The notes under the pieces are model-generated. The model did no database searches. It saw only the letters and a list, made by a program, of their open reading frames with translations, and was not told the origin of the DNA. A program made the translations under genes and the position numbers. A stretch of DNA of 29,888 bases from DAOUBF01 sp034432795 (GTDB taxonomy: Bacteria > Chloroflexota > Anaerolineae > DSLN01): assembly GCA_034432795.1 (NCBI GenBank), contig DAOUBF010000087.1:1-29888 (forward strand), in the 5' to 3' direction. Below are positions 10,264 to 17,537 of this stretch, in pieces (position 1 is the stretch's first letter; each line of letters starts with the position of its first letter).

Positions 10264-10884
10264 ATGGATGCAGAGGCGATCCTGACGCTGATCTTGCATG
10301 CGAACCGCCTGAAGCGGATGCCGCGCACGGGCTGGGTCATTCGCGGGCTTACGGGTGCGGAGAGTGTCGCCGACCATATCTTCGGCACGGCCTTCATTGC
10401 CCTGGTCCTGGCTGAACTCGTGGCCGAGCCGGTGGACCTGGGTAAGCTCCTGGCGATGATCCTGCTGCACGACCTGCCTGAAAGCCTGACGACTGACCTG
10501 CCTCAGCCGGTCGTCCGCTTCTTCCCGCCCGACGCCAAGCCCCAGGCCGAACTGAATGCGCTCAGGGAACTGCTCCAGGGCGTGGAGTTCGGCGAACGCT
10601 TTCGCACCTGGTGGCAGGCAGCCAAGGATGAAGAGTCCATTGAGGCGCGCATCCTGCGCGACGCCGACCGGCTGGAATTGCTCGTCCAGGCGTATGTCTA
10701 CGGTCGGATGATGTCCGGCACGGTTCTGGATGAGTTCTGGGAAGGGCAGGAGGAACGCCCCTTCAAGCTGGAGGTCTCGCAGCGCCTCTTTGCTGCGCTG
10801 TTAGAACGCCGGCGTCAGGAACAGCGGGGGCGCCGCAAGGGGCGCAGGCCGACCCGAGGCGGCCCATCATCTGTGGGGCGCTGA
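10264..10884 (+). CDS. HD-domain hydrolase, YfbR/HDDC2-like 5'-deoxynucleotidase
   Basis: 206 residues with the metal-binding HD arrangement: ESVADHIFGTA (His38), MILLHDLPES (His69-Asp70, Glu73) and ILRDADRLELL (Asp133). The order and spacing match the HD_3 group that includes YfbR and HDDC2. Those enzymes remove phosphate from deoxynucleoside 5'-monophosphates, and that activity is inferred here. The last 30 residues are Arg/Gly-rich and basic. The ATG at 10264 is chosen because the promoter -10 box ends 7 nt before it. The gene stands alone, with its own promoter and a separate promoter for the next gene. Confidence 0.8.
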   Translation: MDAEAILTLILHANRLKRMPRTGWVIRGLTGAESVADHIFGTAFIALVLAELVAEPVDLGKLLAMILLHDLPESLTTDLPQPVVRFFPPDAKPQAELNALRELLQGVEFGERFRTWWQAAKDEESIEARILRDADRLELLVQAYVYGRMMSGTVLDEFWEGQEERPFKLEVSQRLFAALLERRRQEQRGRRKGRRPTRGGPSSVGR

Positions 10885-10977
10885 GGCCAGACGCCTGCAT
10901 CGGCGAACACGGCTTTGATTTCCTGCAAATTGTTAAAGTCTATCGGGGTAGGCCCGCTGGAGTGTGCTGTCAGCTTG

Positions 10978-10986
10978 TGCTATACT
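10978..10986 (+). promoter_or_regulatory. Extended -10 promoter for the DUF192 - LysM/M23 pair
   Basis: TGC-TATACT would start transcription near 10993 and give a leader of about 20 nt. No clear -35 box is present. Confidence 0.5.
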
Positions 10987-11013
10987 CCTGTTGAGGAGCG
11001 CGGCCTTCAAGCG

Positions 11014-11409
11014 ATGATCCGTCCGTCGTCTGCTGCCCGTCATCCTTGGGTTGCGGTTCGCCGCCTGCCTGAAGGCGAGGTTCTCGTGCCGCGAGCGCGG
11101 TGGTGCGATGCGCACCTGTGCAAACTGCGCGGTCTGACCTTCCGCCGCGCCCTGCCCCCCGAGGAGGGGCTGGTCCTGGTTGAGGCGCGCGATTCCCGCC
11201 TGGGGGCGGGAATCCATATGCTATGCGTGTTTTTCCCTATCGCGGTCATCTGGGTGAATAGCCAGGGAGACGTGGTGGATGTCCGGCTGGCCCGACCTTT
11301 TGTGCCGGCGTATATCCCCCGCCGGCCCGCCCGCTATATCCTGGAGGGTGTCCCGGCGCTCCTTGAGCGCGTCCAGGTGGGTGACCGATTGGAGTTTATG
11401 CCCCTATGA
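11014..11409 (+). CDS. DUF192 domain protein
   Basis: 131 residues from the ATG at 11014, chosen because GAGGAG (10993-10998) precedes it. An in-frame ATG at 10915 lies upstream of the promoter and would add 33 unconserved residues. The DUF192 pattern is visible: CKLRGLTFRRALPPEEGLVLVE, then HMLCVFFPIAVIWVNSQGDVVDV and a YILEGVPALLERVQVGDRLEF ending. The family is a small beta fold, often exported, of unknown role; this member lacks a clear signal peptide. Its stop overlaps the next start (ATGA), so the two are translationally coupled. Confidence 0.8.
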   Translation: MIRPSSAARHPWVAVRRLPEGEVLVPRARWCDAHLCKLRGLTFRRALPPEEGLVLVEARDSRLGAGIHMLCVFFPIAVIWVNSQGDVVDVRLARPFVPAYIPRRPARYILEGVPALLERVQVGDRLEFMPL

Positions 11410-12830
11410 AAGATAGAACATACCTCTCCCCCGTTGCCATTGTCTTCACGTTGCTGGCGGTCTTGATGCTCCAGGTATCGCCACTGTTGGCGCAGGAGAC
11501 CACGCCCACGCCGGAAACGCAGGTGACCACGATTCACGTTGTCCAGCCAGGTGAGACACTCTTCGCTATCGCCAAACGCTATGGCACGACCGTTGAAGCT
11601 CTCGTCCAGGCGAACCAGATCGCCAACCCGTCACTGATCTTCGCCGGTCAACGCCTGATCATCCCCGGCGGGCAGACGCCGCCCCCCCAGCCTCAGACGA
11701 CAGAGTACCTGGTTCAGGTGGGCGACACGCTGCGGGGTATCGCTGCACGCTTCGGCGTGCAGCCTGAGGCCATTGCCCGGCTCAATGGCATCACTAACCC
11801 TGACCTGATCATCGCTGGCCAGACCCTCCTCATCCCGGTGGGCGGGAATAGCGGCAGCGAGCGCATCTACACGGTCGTGCGCGGCGATACCCTGACGCGC
11901 ATCGCGGCCCGCTTCGGACGTAGCGCCTGGGAGATCGCCCTGGCGAATGGCCTGTCGTTGGCCCAGCCGATTTACCCCGGCCAGCGGCTCGTCATCCCCG
12001 GTGAAGGGCCGCCCTTACCGGCTTTGCCGCCGCCCTTTGTCGCAGTCCATGCGCATCCCCTGCCCGCCGTGCAGGGTCGCGCCTTCGCCGTGCGTGTCAC
12101 CGTCACCCAGGGCGTGACAGTCACCTTAAGCGGTTCTTTCGCCGACCAGCGATTGCGCTTTGTAGATGAGGCCTCGGGGAGTTGGGCTATAGCCGGGTTG
12201 AATGCCTTCACGCCGCCCGGCCTGTATCCGCTGGTCATCACGGCCACCCTGCCCACAGGCGAGGCCAGCGTCTTTCAGCAGCGGGTTCAGGTGGTGGAGC
12301 CGGGTTATGCCAGGGAGCAACTCATCCTCGATCCCCAGACCAGCCAGCTCCTTGATCCCCAGTTGCTGGCTGAGGAGCGGGCCATCGTCATGGGCGTGTA
12401 TACGCAATTCACGCCGAAGCGGTTGTGGGAGGGCCTGTTCCAACTGCCCGCCTCCGGCGAGATCACCTCGCACTTCGGCACGCGGCGGTCTTATAACGGT
12501 GGCCCATATTCCAGCTACCATGAGGGCACCGACCTGAATGGCTTTGTCGGCGATCCGGTGGTTGCGCCGGCCGCCGGGCGCGTGGCCCTGGCGCAAAAGC
12601 TCACCGTGCGCGGCAACGCCATTATCCTGGATCACGGCGGTGGCGTGTTCAGCGGCTACTGGCATCTCTCCAAGATATTGGTGAACGTGGGGGATGAGGT
12701 CAGGCCGGGGCAGAAGATCGCCGAGATCGGGGCCACCGGCCTGGTGACCGGATCGCACCTGCATTGGGAGATGCGCATCAACGGCGTGCCGGTGGACCCC
12801 ATGCAGTGGACGCGGGAGGCGATGCCTTAG
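11406..12830 (+). CDS. Secreted LysM - M23 peptidoglycan endopeptidase
   Basis: 474 residues. A signal peptide (1-30, ending LLAQ) is followed by three LysM repeats (about 43-88, 100-146 and 153-198), each with a GDTL or GETL start and an LIIP or LVIP end. A middle beta region (about 210-340) precedes an M23/LytM domain (about 350-467). The zinc ligands are visible: His372 and Asp376 in YHEGTDLNGF and His453 in GSHLHWEMR. It likely binds and cleaves peptide cross-links in the envelope, or acts on glycan chains of similar structure. The start overlaps the DUF192 stop (ATGA). A hairpin follows its stop within four bases. Confidence 0.92.
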   Translation: MKDRTYLSPVAIVFTLLAVLMLQVSPLLAQETTPTPETQVTTIHVVQPGETLFAIAKRYGTTVEALVQANQIANPSLIFAGQRLIIPGGQTPPPQPQTTEYLVQVGDTLRGIAARFGVQPEAIARLNGITNPDLIIAGQTLLIPVGGNSGSERIYTVVRGDTLTRIAARFGRSAWEIALANGLSLAQPIYPGQRLVIPGEGPPLPALPPPFVAVHAHPLPAVQGRAFAVRVTVTQGVTVTLSGSFADQRLRFVDEASGSWAIAGLNAFTPPGLYPLVITATLPTGEASVFQQRVQVVEPGYAREQLILDPQTSQLLDPQLLAEERAIVMGVYTQFTPKRLWEGLFQLPASGEITSHFGTRRSYNGGPYSSYHEGTDLNGFVGDPVVAPAAGRVALAQKLTVRGNAIILDHGGGVFSGYWHLSKILVNVGDEVRPGQKIAEIGATGLVTGSHLHWEMRINGVPVDPMQWTREAMP

Positions 12831-12834
12831 GTGG

Positions 12835-12864
12835 ACGGAGGACGGAAGCTCCTCCGTCTTCCGT
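12835..12864 (+). terminator. GACGG-type hairpin after the LysM/M23 gene (family D)
   Basis: A 12-bp stem with one G-T wobble (12835-12846 with 12853-12864) and a 6-nt loop lies four bases after the stop codon. No U tract follows, so it may be a 3' stability or attenuating hairpin rather than a full terminator. Similar elements follow other stops at 14685 and 27212. Confidence 0.5.
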
Positions 12865-12880
12865 CAGGAGCGAAGCGACT

Positions 12881-13375
12881 ATGCTGGCAGAGATTGGGTT
12901 GAGTCTGGCGCAGGTGGTTATCGCGGCGCTGTTGGCGGCGCTGGCGGCGTATGCCGGGCTGTACGTTGTGAATCGGGCCACGCGCGACGTGGATGAGTGG
13001 GCCGAGCTGCGGCGGGGCAATCCGGCGATTGGGCTGGTCATGGGCGCGGCCATTGTGGGCCTGGCGCTCCTGTTGCGCCCGACGCTGGTCCTGCCTGGGG
13101 TGCAGCCCGATGTGGCCCCGGCCCTGCGTCCGCTTGTCAGCCTGGGTCTCCTGGCGCTCCACTTTCTTCTGGCGTTGCTCATCGGTCTGGCGGCGATGGC
13201 CTTTACCGTGTGGCTGTTCAACCGGTTGACGCGCGATGTGGATGAAGTAGCCGAACTGGCCAAAGGGAACATGGCCGTCGCCGCGCTGCTGGCGGGTCTC
13301 CTCCTGGCCGTTGCCCTGCTGATCGCCCCGGCAGTTGAGGCGCTGGGGCGCACGCTGATCGCTGCGCTGAGTTGA
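12881..13375 (+). CDS. Membrane protein with two DUF350 units
   Basis: 164 residues, mostly hydrophobic with about four membrane segments. The ATG at 12881 is used because AGGAG lies 10 nt before it; an in-frame ATG at 12764 would sit inside the previous gene. Two internally similar halves are clear: NRATRDVDEWAELRRGNPAI followed by a hydrophobic run, and NRLTRDVDEVAELAKGNMAV followed by another. The acidic and GN(x)A pattern identifies DUF350, so the gene is an internal duplication or the normal two-unit form of this family. Some DUF350 genes neighbour membrane stress functions elsewhere, but no role is established. Confidence 0.8.
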   Translation: MLAEIGLSLAQVVIAALLAALAAYAGLYVVNRATRDVDEWAELRRGNPAIGLVMGAAIVGLALLLRPTLVLPGVQPDVAPALRPLVSLGLLALHFLLALLIGLAAMAFTVWLFNRLTRDVDEVAELAKGNMAVAALLAGLLLAVALLIAPAVEALGRTLIAALS

Positions 13376-13437
13376 GCAAATACGCGCTGCCGTTCGCCAC
13401 GACAAGGCGCATGTTATTCGCCGCCTGGGCCTGGCCG

Positions 13438-13446
13438 TGCTATAAT
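13438..13446 (+). promoter_or_regulatory. Extended -10 promoter, probable leaderless mRNA
   Basis: TGC-TATAAT is a perfect extended -10 and ends 7 nt before the ATG at 13454. There is no ribosome binding site. Confidence 0.6.
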
Positions 13447-13453
13447 CTCAGCC

Positions 13454-13897
13454 ATGCTTCCTGAGGGGTTGCGCTGGATCGCGTTCGGTGCCGGGGCAGC
13501 GCTGGCATTGGCCCTGGCCGATTTCTCGGTTAAACTGGCAGCTAGCCGGATCAGCACCGGCCTGGGGGCAGTGATCTACGGCGTGTGCACGCTGACGATT
13601 GGGCTGCTCTGGCTGTTTATCGGGCGGGCGAACGGCCAGCCCGTGTTCGCCACCCGCGAGGGCCTGGCTGCCGCTGTTGGCGTCGGCATCGCCTTTAGCT
13701 TTGTGACCATCTTCCTGTATCTGACCTTCGCCACCGGCGTGGACATCTCCCGCGCAGTCCCGGCGATCCGCATTACGGGCATCCTGCTGGCCAGCCTGCT
13801 GGGCATTGCGCTCCTGCGCGAGGGCCTGAGCCTGCGCTATATGGTTGGCTTCGGCCTGGCGCTGGTGGGGATTTACCTGCTGGTGACAGCTACATGA
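13454..13897 (+). CDS. EamA/DMT-type half transporter
   Basis: 147 residues with five hydrophobic segments, about 6-27, 36-56, 70-92, 100-120 and 125-145. The segment following ISRAVPAIRITGILLASLLGIALLREG is typical of the end of an EamA repeat, including the Leu-Arg-Glu-Gly turn. Usual DMT transporters contain two such repeats in about 300 residues; this is a single-repeat version that would have to pair with itself or a partner. The substrate is unknown. The stop is followed at once by a GATAACGGACG repeat fragment. Confidence 0.7.
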   Translation: MLPEGLRWIAFGAGAALALALADFSVKLAASRISTGLGAVIYGVCTLTIGLLWLFIGRANGQPVFATREGLAAAVGVGIAFSFVTIFLYLTFATGVDISRAVPAIRITGILLASLLGIALLREGLSLRYMVGFGLALVGIYLLVTAT

Positions 13898-13961
13898 GAT
13901 AACGGACGAGGGAGAGCCTGGATGGCGTGGGAACGCGCACCAGACGAACGAGAGGTGAGCC

Positions 13962-14684
13962 ATGCGCCCTGATGGTCGCCGCCCGGATGAACTTCGGCCT
14001 GTTCGCTTCACACTCAATTACACCGATTACGCCGAAGGCTCGGTCCTGATTGAAATGGGGCGGACGCGGGTGCTGTGCAATGCCTCTGTGGATGAGGTTG
14101 TGCCGGCCTGGCTCAAGGGCCAGGGGCGCGGCTGGATCACGGCGGAGTACAGCCTGTTGCCCCGCTCCACGCACAAGCGCAGCCCACGTGAGTTGATGGG
14201 GCCACGCGGGCGCACCTATGAGATTCAACGCCTGATCGGGCGTTCGTTGCGTGCGGCGGTGGACCTGGAACGCCTGGGCGAGCGCCAGATCATCGTGGAC
14301 TGCGATGTGATCCAGGCCGACGGCGGCACGCGCACGGCGGCCATCACCGGCGGCTACATCGCTGTCGCCCTGGCGCTCAAGCGGCTGGTGCGCAATGGCG
14401 TGCTGGCGGCCAGCGGGCTGCGTATGCCCGTCGCGGCGGTCAGCGTGGGCATCGTGGAGGGGGAACCCCGCCTGGACCTGACCTACGATGAGGATGCCAA
14501 CGCGGATGTGGATTTCAATGTGGTGATGACGGCCAGCGGCGAGTTCATTGAGATTCAGGGGACCGCCGAACGGCGCACCTTCTCGCGGGATATGCTCTAT
14601 ACGTTGCTCTCCCTGGCTGAGAGCGGCATCCGCACGCTCGTGGCGCAGCAACAGGCGGCGTTGCGTGCTGTTGATGAGGGGTAA
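13962..14684 (+). CDS. rph: Ribonuclease PH
   Basis: 240 residues, the normal length for RNase PH, the phosphorolytic 3' exoribonuclease that trims tRNA precursors and other RNAs. Family motifs are RPDGRRPDELRPV at the N-terminus, GRTRVLCNASVDEVVPAWL, GQGRGWITAEYSLLPRSTH, the phosphate-site region DCDVIQADGGTRTAAITGG, and DLTYDEDANADVDFNVVMT with the paired Asp residues. AGAGGTGAG precedes the ATG. The TAA stop is the first part of a GACGG-type repeat that forms a strong hairpin directly downstream. Confidence 0.95.
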   Translation: MRPDGRRPDELRPVRFTLNYTDYAEGSVLIEMGRTRVLCNASVDEVVPAWLKGQGRGWITAEYSLLPRSTHKRSPRELMGPRGRTYEIQRLIGRSLRAAVDLERLGERQIIVDCDVIQADGGTRTAAITGGYIAVALALKRLVRNGVLAASGLRMPVAAVSVGIVEGEPRLDLTYDEDANADVDFNVVMTASGEFIEIQGTAERRTFSRDMLYTLLSLAESGIRTLVAQQQAALRAVDEG

Positions 14685-14732
14685 CGGACGACGGAGGGAG
14701 GACGGTACCGGGCCGTCCCCCGTCCTCCCTCC
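14685..14732 (+). terminator. GACGG-type hairpin after rph (family D)
   Basis: A 13-bp perfect stem (14693-14705 with 14720-14732) encloses a 14-nt loop that starts eight bases after the rph stop. The sequence after it is not T-rich. It sits between rph and the DUF58 gene. Confidence 0.55.
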
Positions 14733-14743
14733 TTCAGGGTAGT

Positions 14744-16009
14744 ATGTTTCACCGGGCCTGGGTCCAGCTTTCTCTCCTGCTGATCCTCATTGGGCTGATC
14801 TCGCGCCTTACCGCTACCGCTCTGGCCCCGGAGGGATCGGCGGAGGCCGGGTTTCAGCCCCCTACGTGGAGTACGGCGTTTTTGGCGCTGGGGTCATTCC
14901 TGGCAGCGGTCATCCTGGTGTCATGGGGCTGGGACCGGCGCGTGCTGCGCCATGTGCGCTATGAGCGTCGGGTCAGCCACCCGCGCAACTTCCCCGGCCA
15001 GACGTTTGACCTGACGCTTGTGGTGGAGAACCGCAAGCTCCTGCCTGTGGGCTGGCTGCGGGTTGAGGAGTGCTGGCCCATCGCTCTTACCCCGCTGCAG
15101 CCCGGCATTATCGGCCCGTCTTCGTTGCCCGATCAGGGCCTGTTGGCGCACAGCTTCAGCCTGCGCTGGTACGAGCGCATCCGCCGCCAGTACACGTTTC
15201 GCTGTGAGCAGCGCGGCATCTACATGCTGGGGCCGGTGCGGTTGGAGTCGGGGGACCCCTTTGGCCTGTTCAGCCATACCGAGGAGCGTGCGCCACGCAC
15301 CCACATCGTGGTTTACCCGCGCTTGCTGCCTTTACCCGCTCTGGGCCTGCCGCCCAAAGACCCCCTGGGCGACCTGCGCACGCGGCGGCGGCTGTTTGAG
15401 GACCCCAACCGCATTATGGGGGCACGCGATATGCGGCCCGGCGACAGCTTCCGCCACATCCACTGGAAGGCCACCGCGCGCCAGGGCAAGCTCCAGGTCA
15501 AGGTGTACGAGCCGACCACGAGCCAGAATGTGGTGTTGTGCCTGAACGTGGCCACCTTCGCCCAATATTGGGAGGGGACGCAACCGGAGAAGCTGGAGCA
15601 GGTGATCAGCGTGGCGGCATCGCTGGCGCAATGGGCCATTGAGCATAAATACGCGGTGGGGCTGATCGCCAACGGCGCCCTGGCCCACTCTGATCAGCCC
15701 TTCCGCATCCTGCCGGGGCGGTCGCCCGCGCAATTGATGCGCCTCCTGGAGGCGCTGGCAGGCGTCAGCCCATTCGTCACTTCCACGCTGGAGAGCCTGC
15801 TACTGCGCGAAAGCCCGCGCCTGCCCTGGGGGGCGACGTTCGTGGTGATCAGTGCTGTGGTGACGCCCGAATTGCTGGCGGCTCTGCGACGGCTGCACCA
15901 GGCCGGGCGTCGCCTGGTGCTTGTCTCGCTTGCCGATGAACCGGTGGAGCGTGTACCCGGTATCTATGTATATGATCTGGGCACTCAGAGGACCCCATGG
16001 GAACCTTGA
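14744..16009 (+). CDS. DUF58 domain protein
   Basis: 421 residues. Two N-terminal hydrophobic segments (about 6-26 and 42-60) are followed by a beta-rich region and the DUF58 signature RDMRPGDSFRHIHWKATARQ (about 228-247), then a von Willebrand A-like half. DUF58 proteins usually occur beside a MoxR AAA+ ATPase and a transglutaminase-type TgpA protein and are thought to act in envelope or stress-related assembly. Here only the DUF4129 partner follows and no MoxR gene is in the window. Its 3' end carries the 5' arms of a possible pseudoknot that includes the next start codon. Confidence 0.85.
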   Translation: MFHRAWVQLSLLLILIGLISRLTATALAPEGSAEAGFQPPTWSTAFLALGSFLAAVILVSWGWDRRVLRHVRYERRVSHPRNFPGQTFDLTLVVENRKLLPVGWLRVEECWPIALTPLQPGIIGPSSLPDQGLLAHSFSLRWYERIRRQYTFRCEQRGIYMLGPVRLESGDPFGLFSHTEERAPRTHIVVYPRLLPLPALGLPPKDPLGDLRTRRRLFEDPNRIMGARDMRPGDSFRHIHWKATARQGKLQVKVYEPTTSQNVVLCLNVATFAQYWEGTQPEKLEQVISVAASLAQWAIEHKYAVGLIANGALAHSDQPFRILPGRSPAQLMRLLEALAGVSPFVTSTLESLLLRESPRLPWGATFVVISAVVTPELLAALRRLHQAGRRLVLVSLADEPVERVPGIYVYDLGTQRTPWEP

Positions 16010-16048
16010 ATTTCCCTGAGTCCCTCTGAGTTTCTACGAGTTCCCATG
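15983..16048 (+). promoter_or_regulatory. Possible pseudoknot spanning the DUF58 / DUF4129 junction
   Basis: Two 9-bp complementary pairs occur in interleaved order. The first is ACTCAGAGG (15983-15991) with CCTCTGAGT (16023-16031). The second is CATGGGAAC (15996-16004) with GTTCCCATG (16040-16048). The last arm contains the ATG of the next gene, which lacks a clear ribosome binding site. An imperfect 10-nt tandem repeat (from 16016) overlaps it. Confidence 0.4.
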
Positions 16049-17497
16049 AATCTGAGACGTGAGGCCGCTTTTCTGGCGGGGGCCTGCGCCGAGGTGTGTT
16101 GGTTCACGCCCTGGTTTATCGCCCTCACGCCCGTCACGGTGGAGCTGCCGGATGCAGTGGCCGTCGCCTGGGTGGCCGGTCTGATCCTGGCGCCGCTGGC
16201 CCTGACGCGGCTGCTCCATGCCTTGCGTCTCAAGCTGCGCCTCCAGCGTTGGGCACATGCCCTCGCGCTGGTGCTGGCCGGGGGAGTCGCGCTGCGTGGC
16301 CTCGTCTATGTTGAGGAGCCGCTACCGCCCCTTGAACTGCTCAGGCGGCCGCTGGCCTCATTCACTCAGCCGCTTAATCTTTTGCCTCACGAACTCCTCA
16401 TTCTGCTGGTGGTGCTGCTCCTGTGGTGGCGCGGGCTGCGGCTGGGGCAGGCCGCACCTTCGGTGGCCCTGGCCGGGTTGCGCTTTCGCGCTGGCGTGGT
16501 CATCTTTGTGGTTTTCCTGTTCTTCTTCAACCTGTACATCATCCGCGACATCACGCCTTATATTGTGGCCTTTTTCTTCTTTAGCCTGATGGCGGTGGCG
16601 ATGGCTCGCGTGGAGGAGGTCAGCCGGTTGCGCGGGGGGCAGGCTATGCCATTGGGCCGCGCCTGGCTGGGTATCCTGGCGCTGGCGTCGGCGGCAGTGA
16701 TCGGGATGGGCGCAGCAGTGACGGGGCTATTGGCCGGGCCGCTCCCCGGCCAGGTGCTAGGCTGGCTCAGCCCGGTGTGGCTCATTTTGATCGCGCTGAT
16801 TGCCCTGATCCTGTCCCTGTTCGTCGCGGCGCTGGCTGTGCTGGTGGAGTTTGTGGCCAACGTCATCCCCAACATTGACCTGCGCTTTATGGCGCAACTT
16901 GAGGAAAGGCTGCAGGCGATGCGGCAGAGTATCTCACAGATGGGGGCGTCGCTCTCGCCGGAGGTCATGCACATCGTGGGCGTTCTACAGGGCCTGGCCT
17001 TTATGGCCATTCTGGCGCTGGTCCTGGTCGGTGTCCTCCGGGCCGTGCGGCGGCTGCAGAGCGCTCCCTCACAGCGGGGCCAGGGCAGCGAGACGCTGCT
17101 CACCGGCGGCCTTCTCGCCTCGGCCTGGCGCGGCCTCCTGGATGAAAGCGCGGGCGGCCTGGCCCGGCTGGTGCAGCGCTTCGGCCTTGGGCGGAGGGTG
17201 TTGGCGGCGCTCTCCATCCGGCGCATCTACGCCCAGATGGCCCGGCTGGCCGCAACGCGGGGCTACCCTCGCGCCCCCTCTGAGACGCCTTACCAGTATC
17301 TTTCCAGCCTGGCGCGGGCCTTCCCCACCGCGACCGACCAGGTGCGCCTGATCACCGAAGCCTATGTGAACGTGCACTACGGCGAGTTGCCGGAAACGCC
17401 GGAGGCCCTGGCCACCATTCGTGCAGCCTGGGCGGAGTTGCGGGCTTCGCAGCCACTTTCCTTAAATCCTGTCACCGAAGGTGACATTGTGAAATAA
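16046..17497 (+). CDS. Multi-pass membrane protein with C-terminal DUF4129 domain
   Basis: 483 residues. Some eight hydrophobic segments fill residues 1-270, followed by an acidic/amphipathic region and a last membrane segment at about 313-333. The C-terminal segment about 395-470, with YAQMARLAATRGYPRAPSET and a helical tail, is DUF4129, the module found at the end of TgpA-type transglutaminases. The transglutaminase core itself is absent. It is the usual downstream partner of DUF58 proteins. The final residues (NPVTEGDIVK) and the TAA stop are encoded by a family C hairpin repeat, so its C-terminus seems to have been altered by that element. Confidence 0.75.
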   Translation: MNLRREAAFLAGACAEVCWFTPWFIALTPVTVELPDAVAVAWVAGLILAPLALTRLLHALRLKLRLQRWAHALALVLAGGVALRGLVYVEEPLPPLELLRRPLASFTQPLNLLPHELLILLVVLLLWWRGLRLGQAAPSVALAGLRFRAGVVIFVVFLFFFNLYIIRDITPYIVAFFFFSLMAVAMARVEEVSRLRGGQAMPLGRAWLGILALASAAVIGMGAAVTGLLAGPLPGQVLGWLSPVWLILIALIALILSLFVAALAVLVEFVANVIPNIDLRFMAQLEERLQAMRQSISQMGASLSPEVMHIVGVLQGLAFMAILALVLVGVLRAVRRLQSAPSQRGQGSETLLTGGLLASAWRGLLDESAGGLARLVQRFGLGRRVLAALSIRRIYAQMARLAATRGYPRAPSETPYQYLSSLARAFPTATDQVRLITEAYVNVHYGELPETPEALATIRAAWAELRASQPLSLNPVTEGDIVK

Positions 17498-17510
17498 TCC
17501 GTTGAGTACC
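17461..17510 (+). repeat. Hairpin repeat, family C, copy 2
   Basis: The stem is GTCACC (17471-17476) with GGTGAC (17480-17485) around GAA, followed by a TGTGAAATAATCCGTTG tail. It matches 21813-21863 at about 43 of 49 positions, and the two stem differences are compensatory (G-C to A-T). It supplies the stop codon of the preceding gene. Confidence 0.85.
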
Positions 17511-17537
17511 TCTACAGCCAGCGGCTGAGGGCTGACC

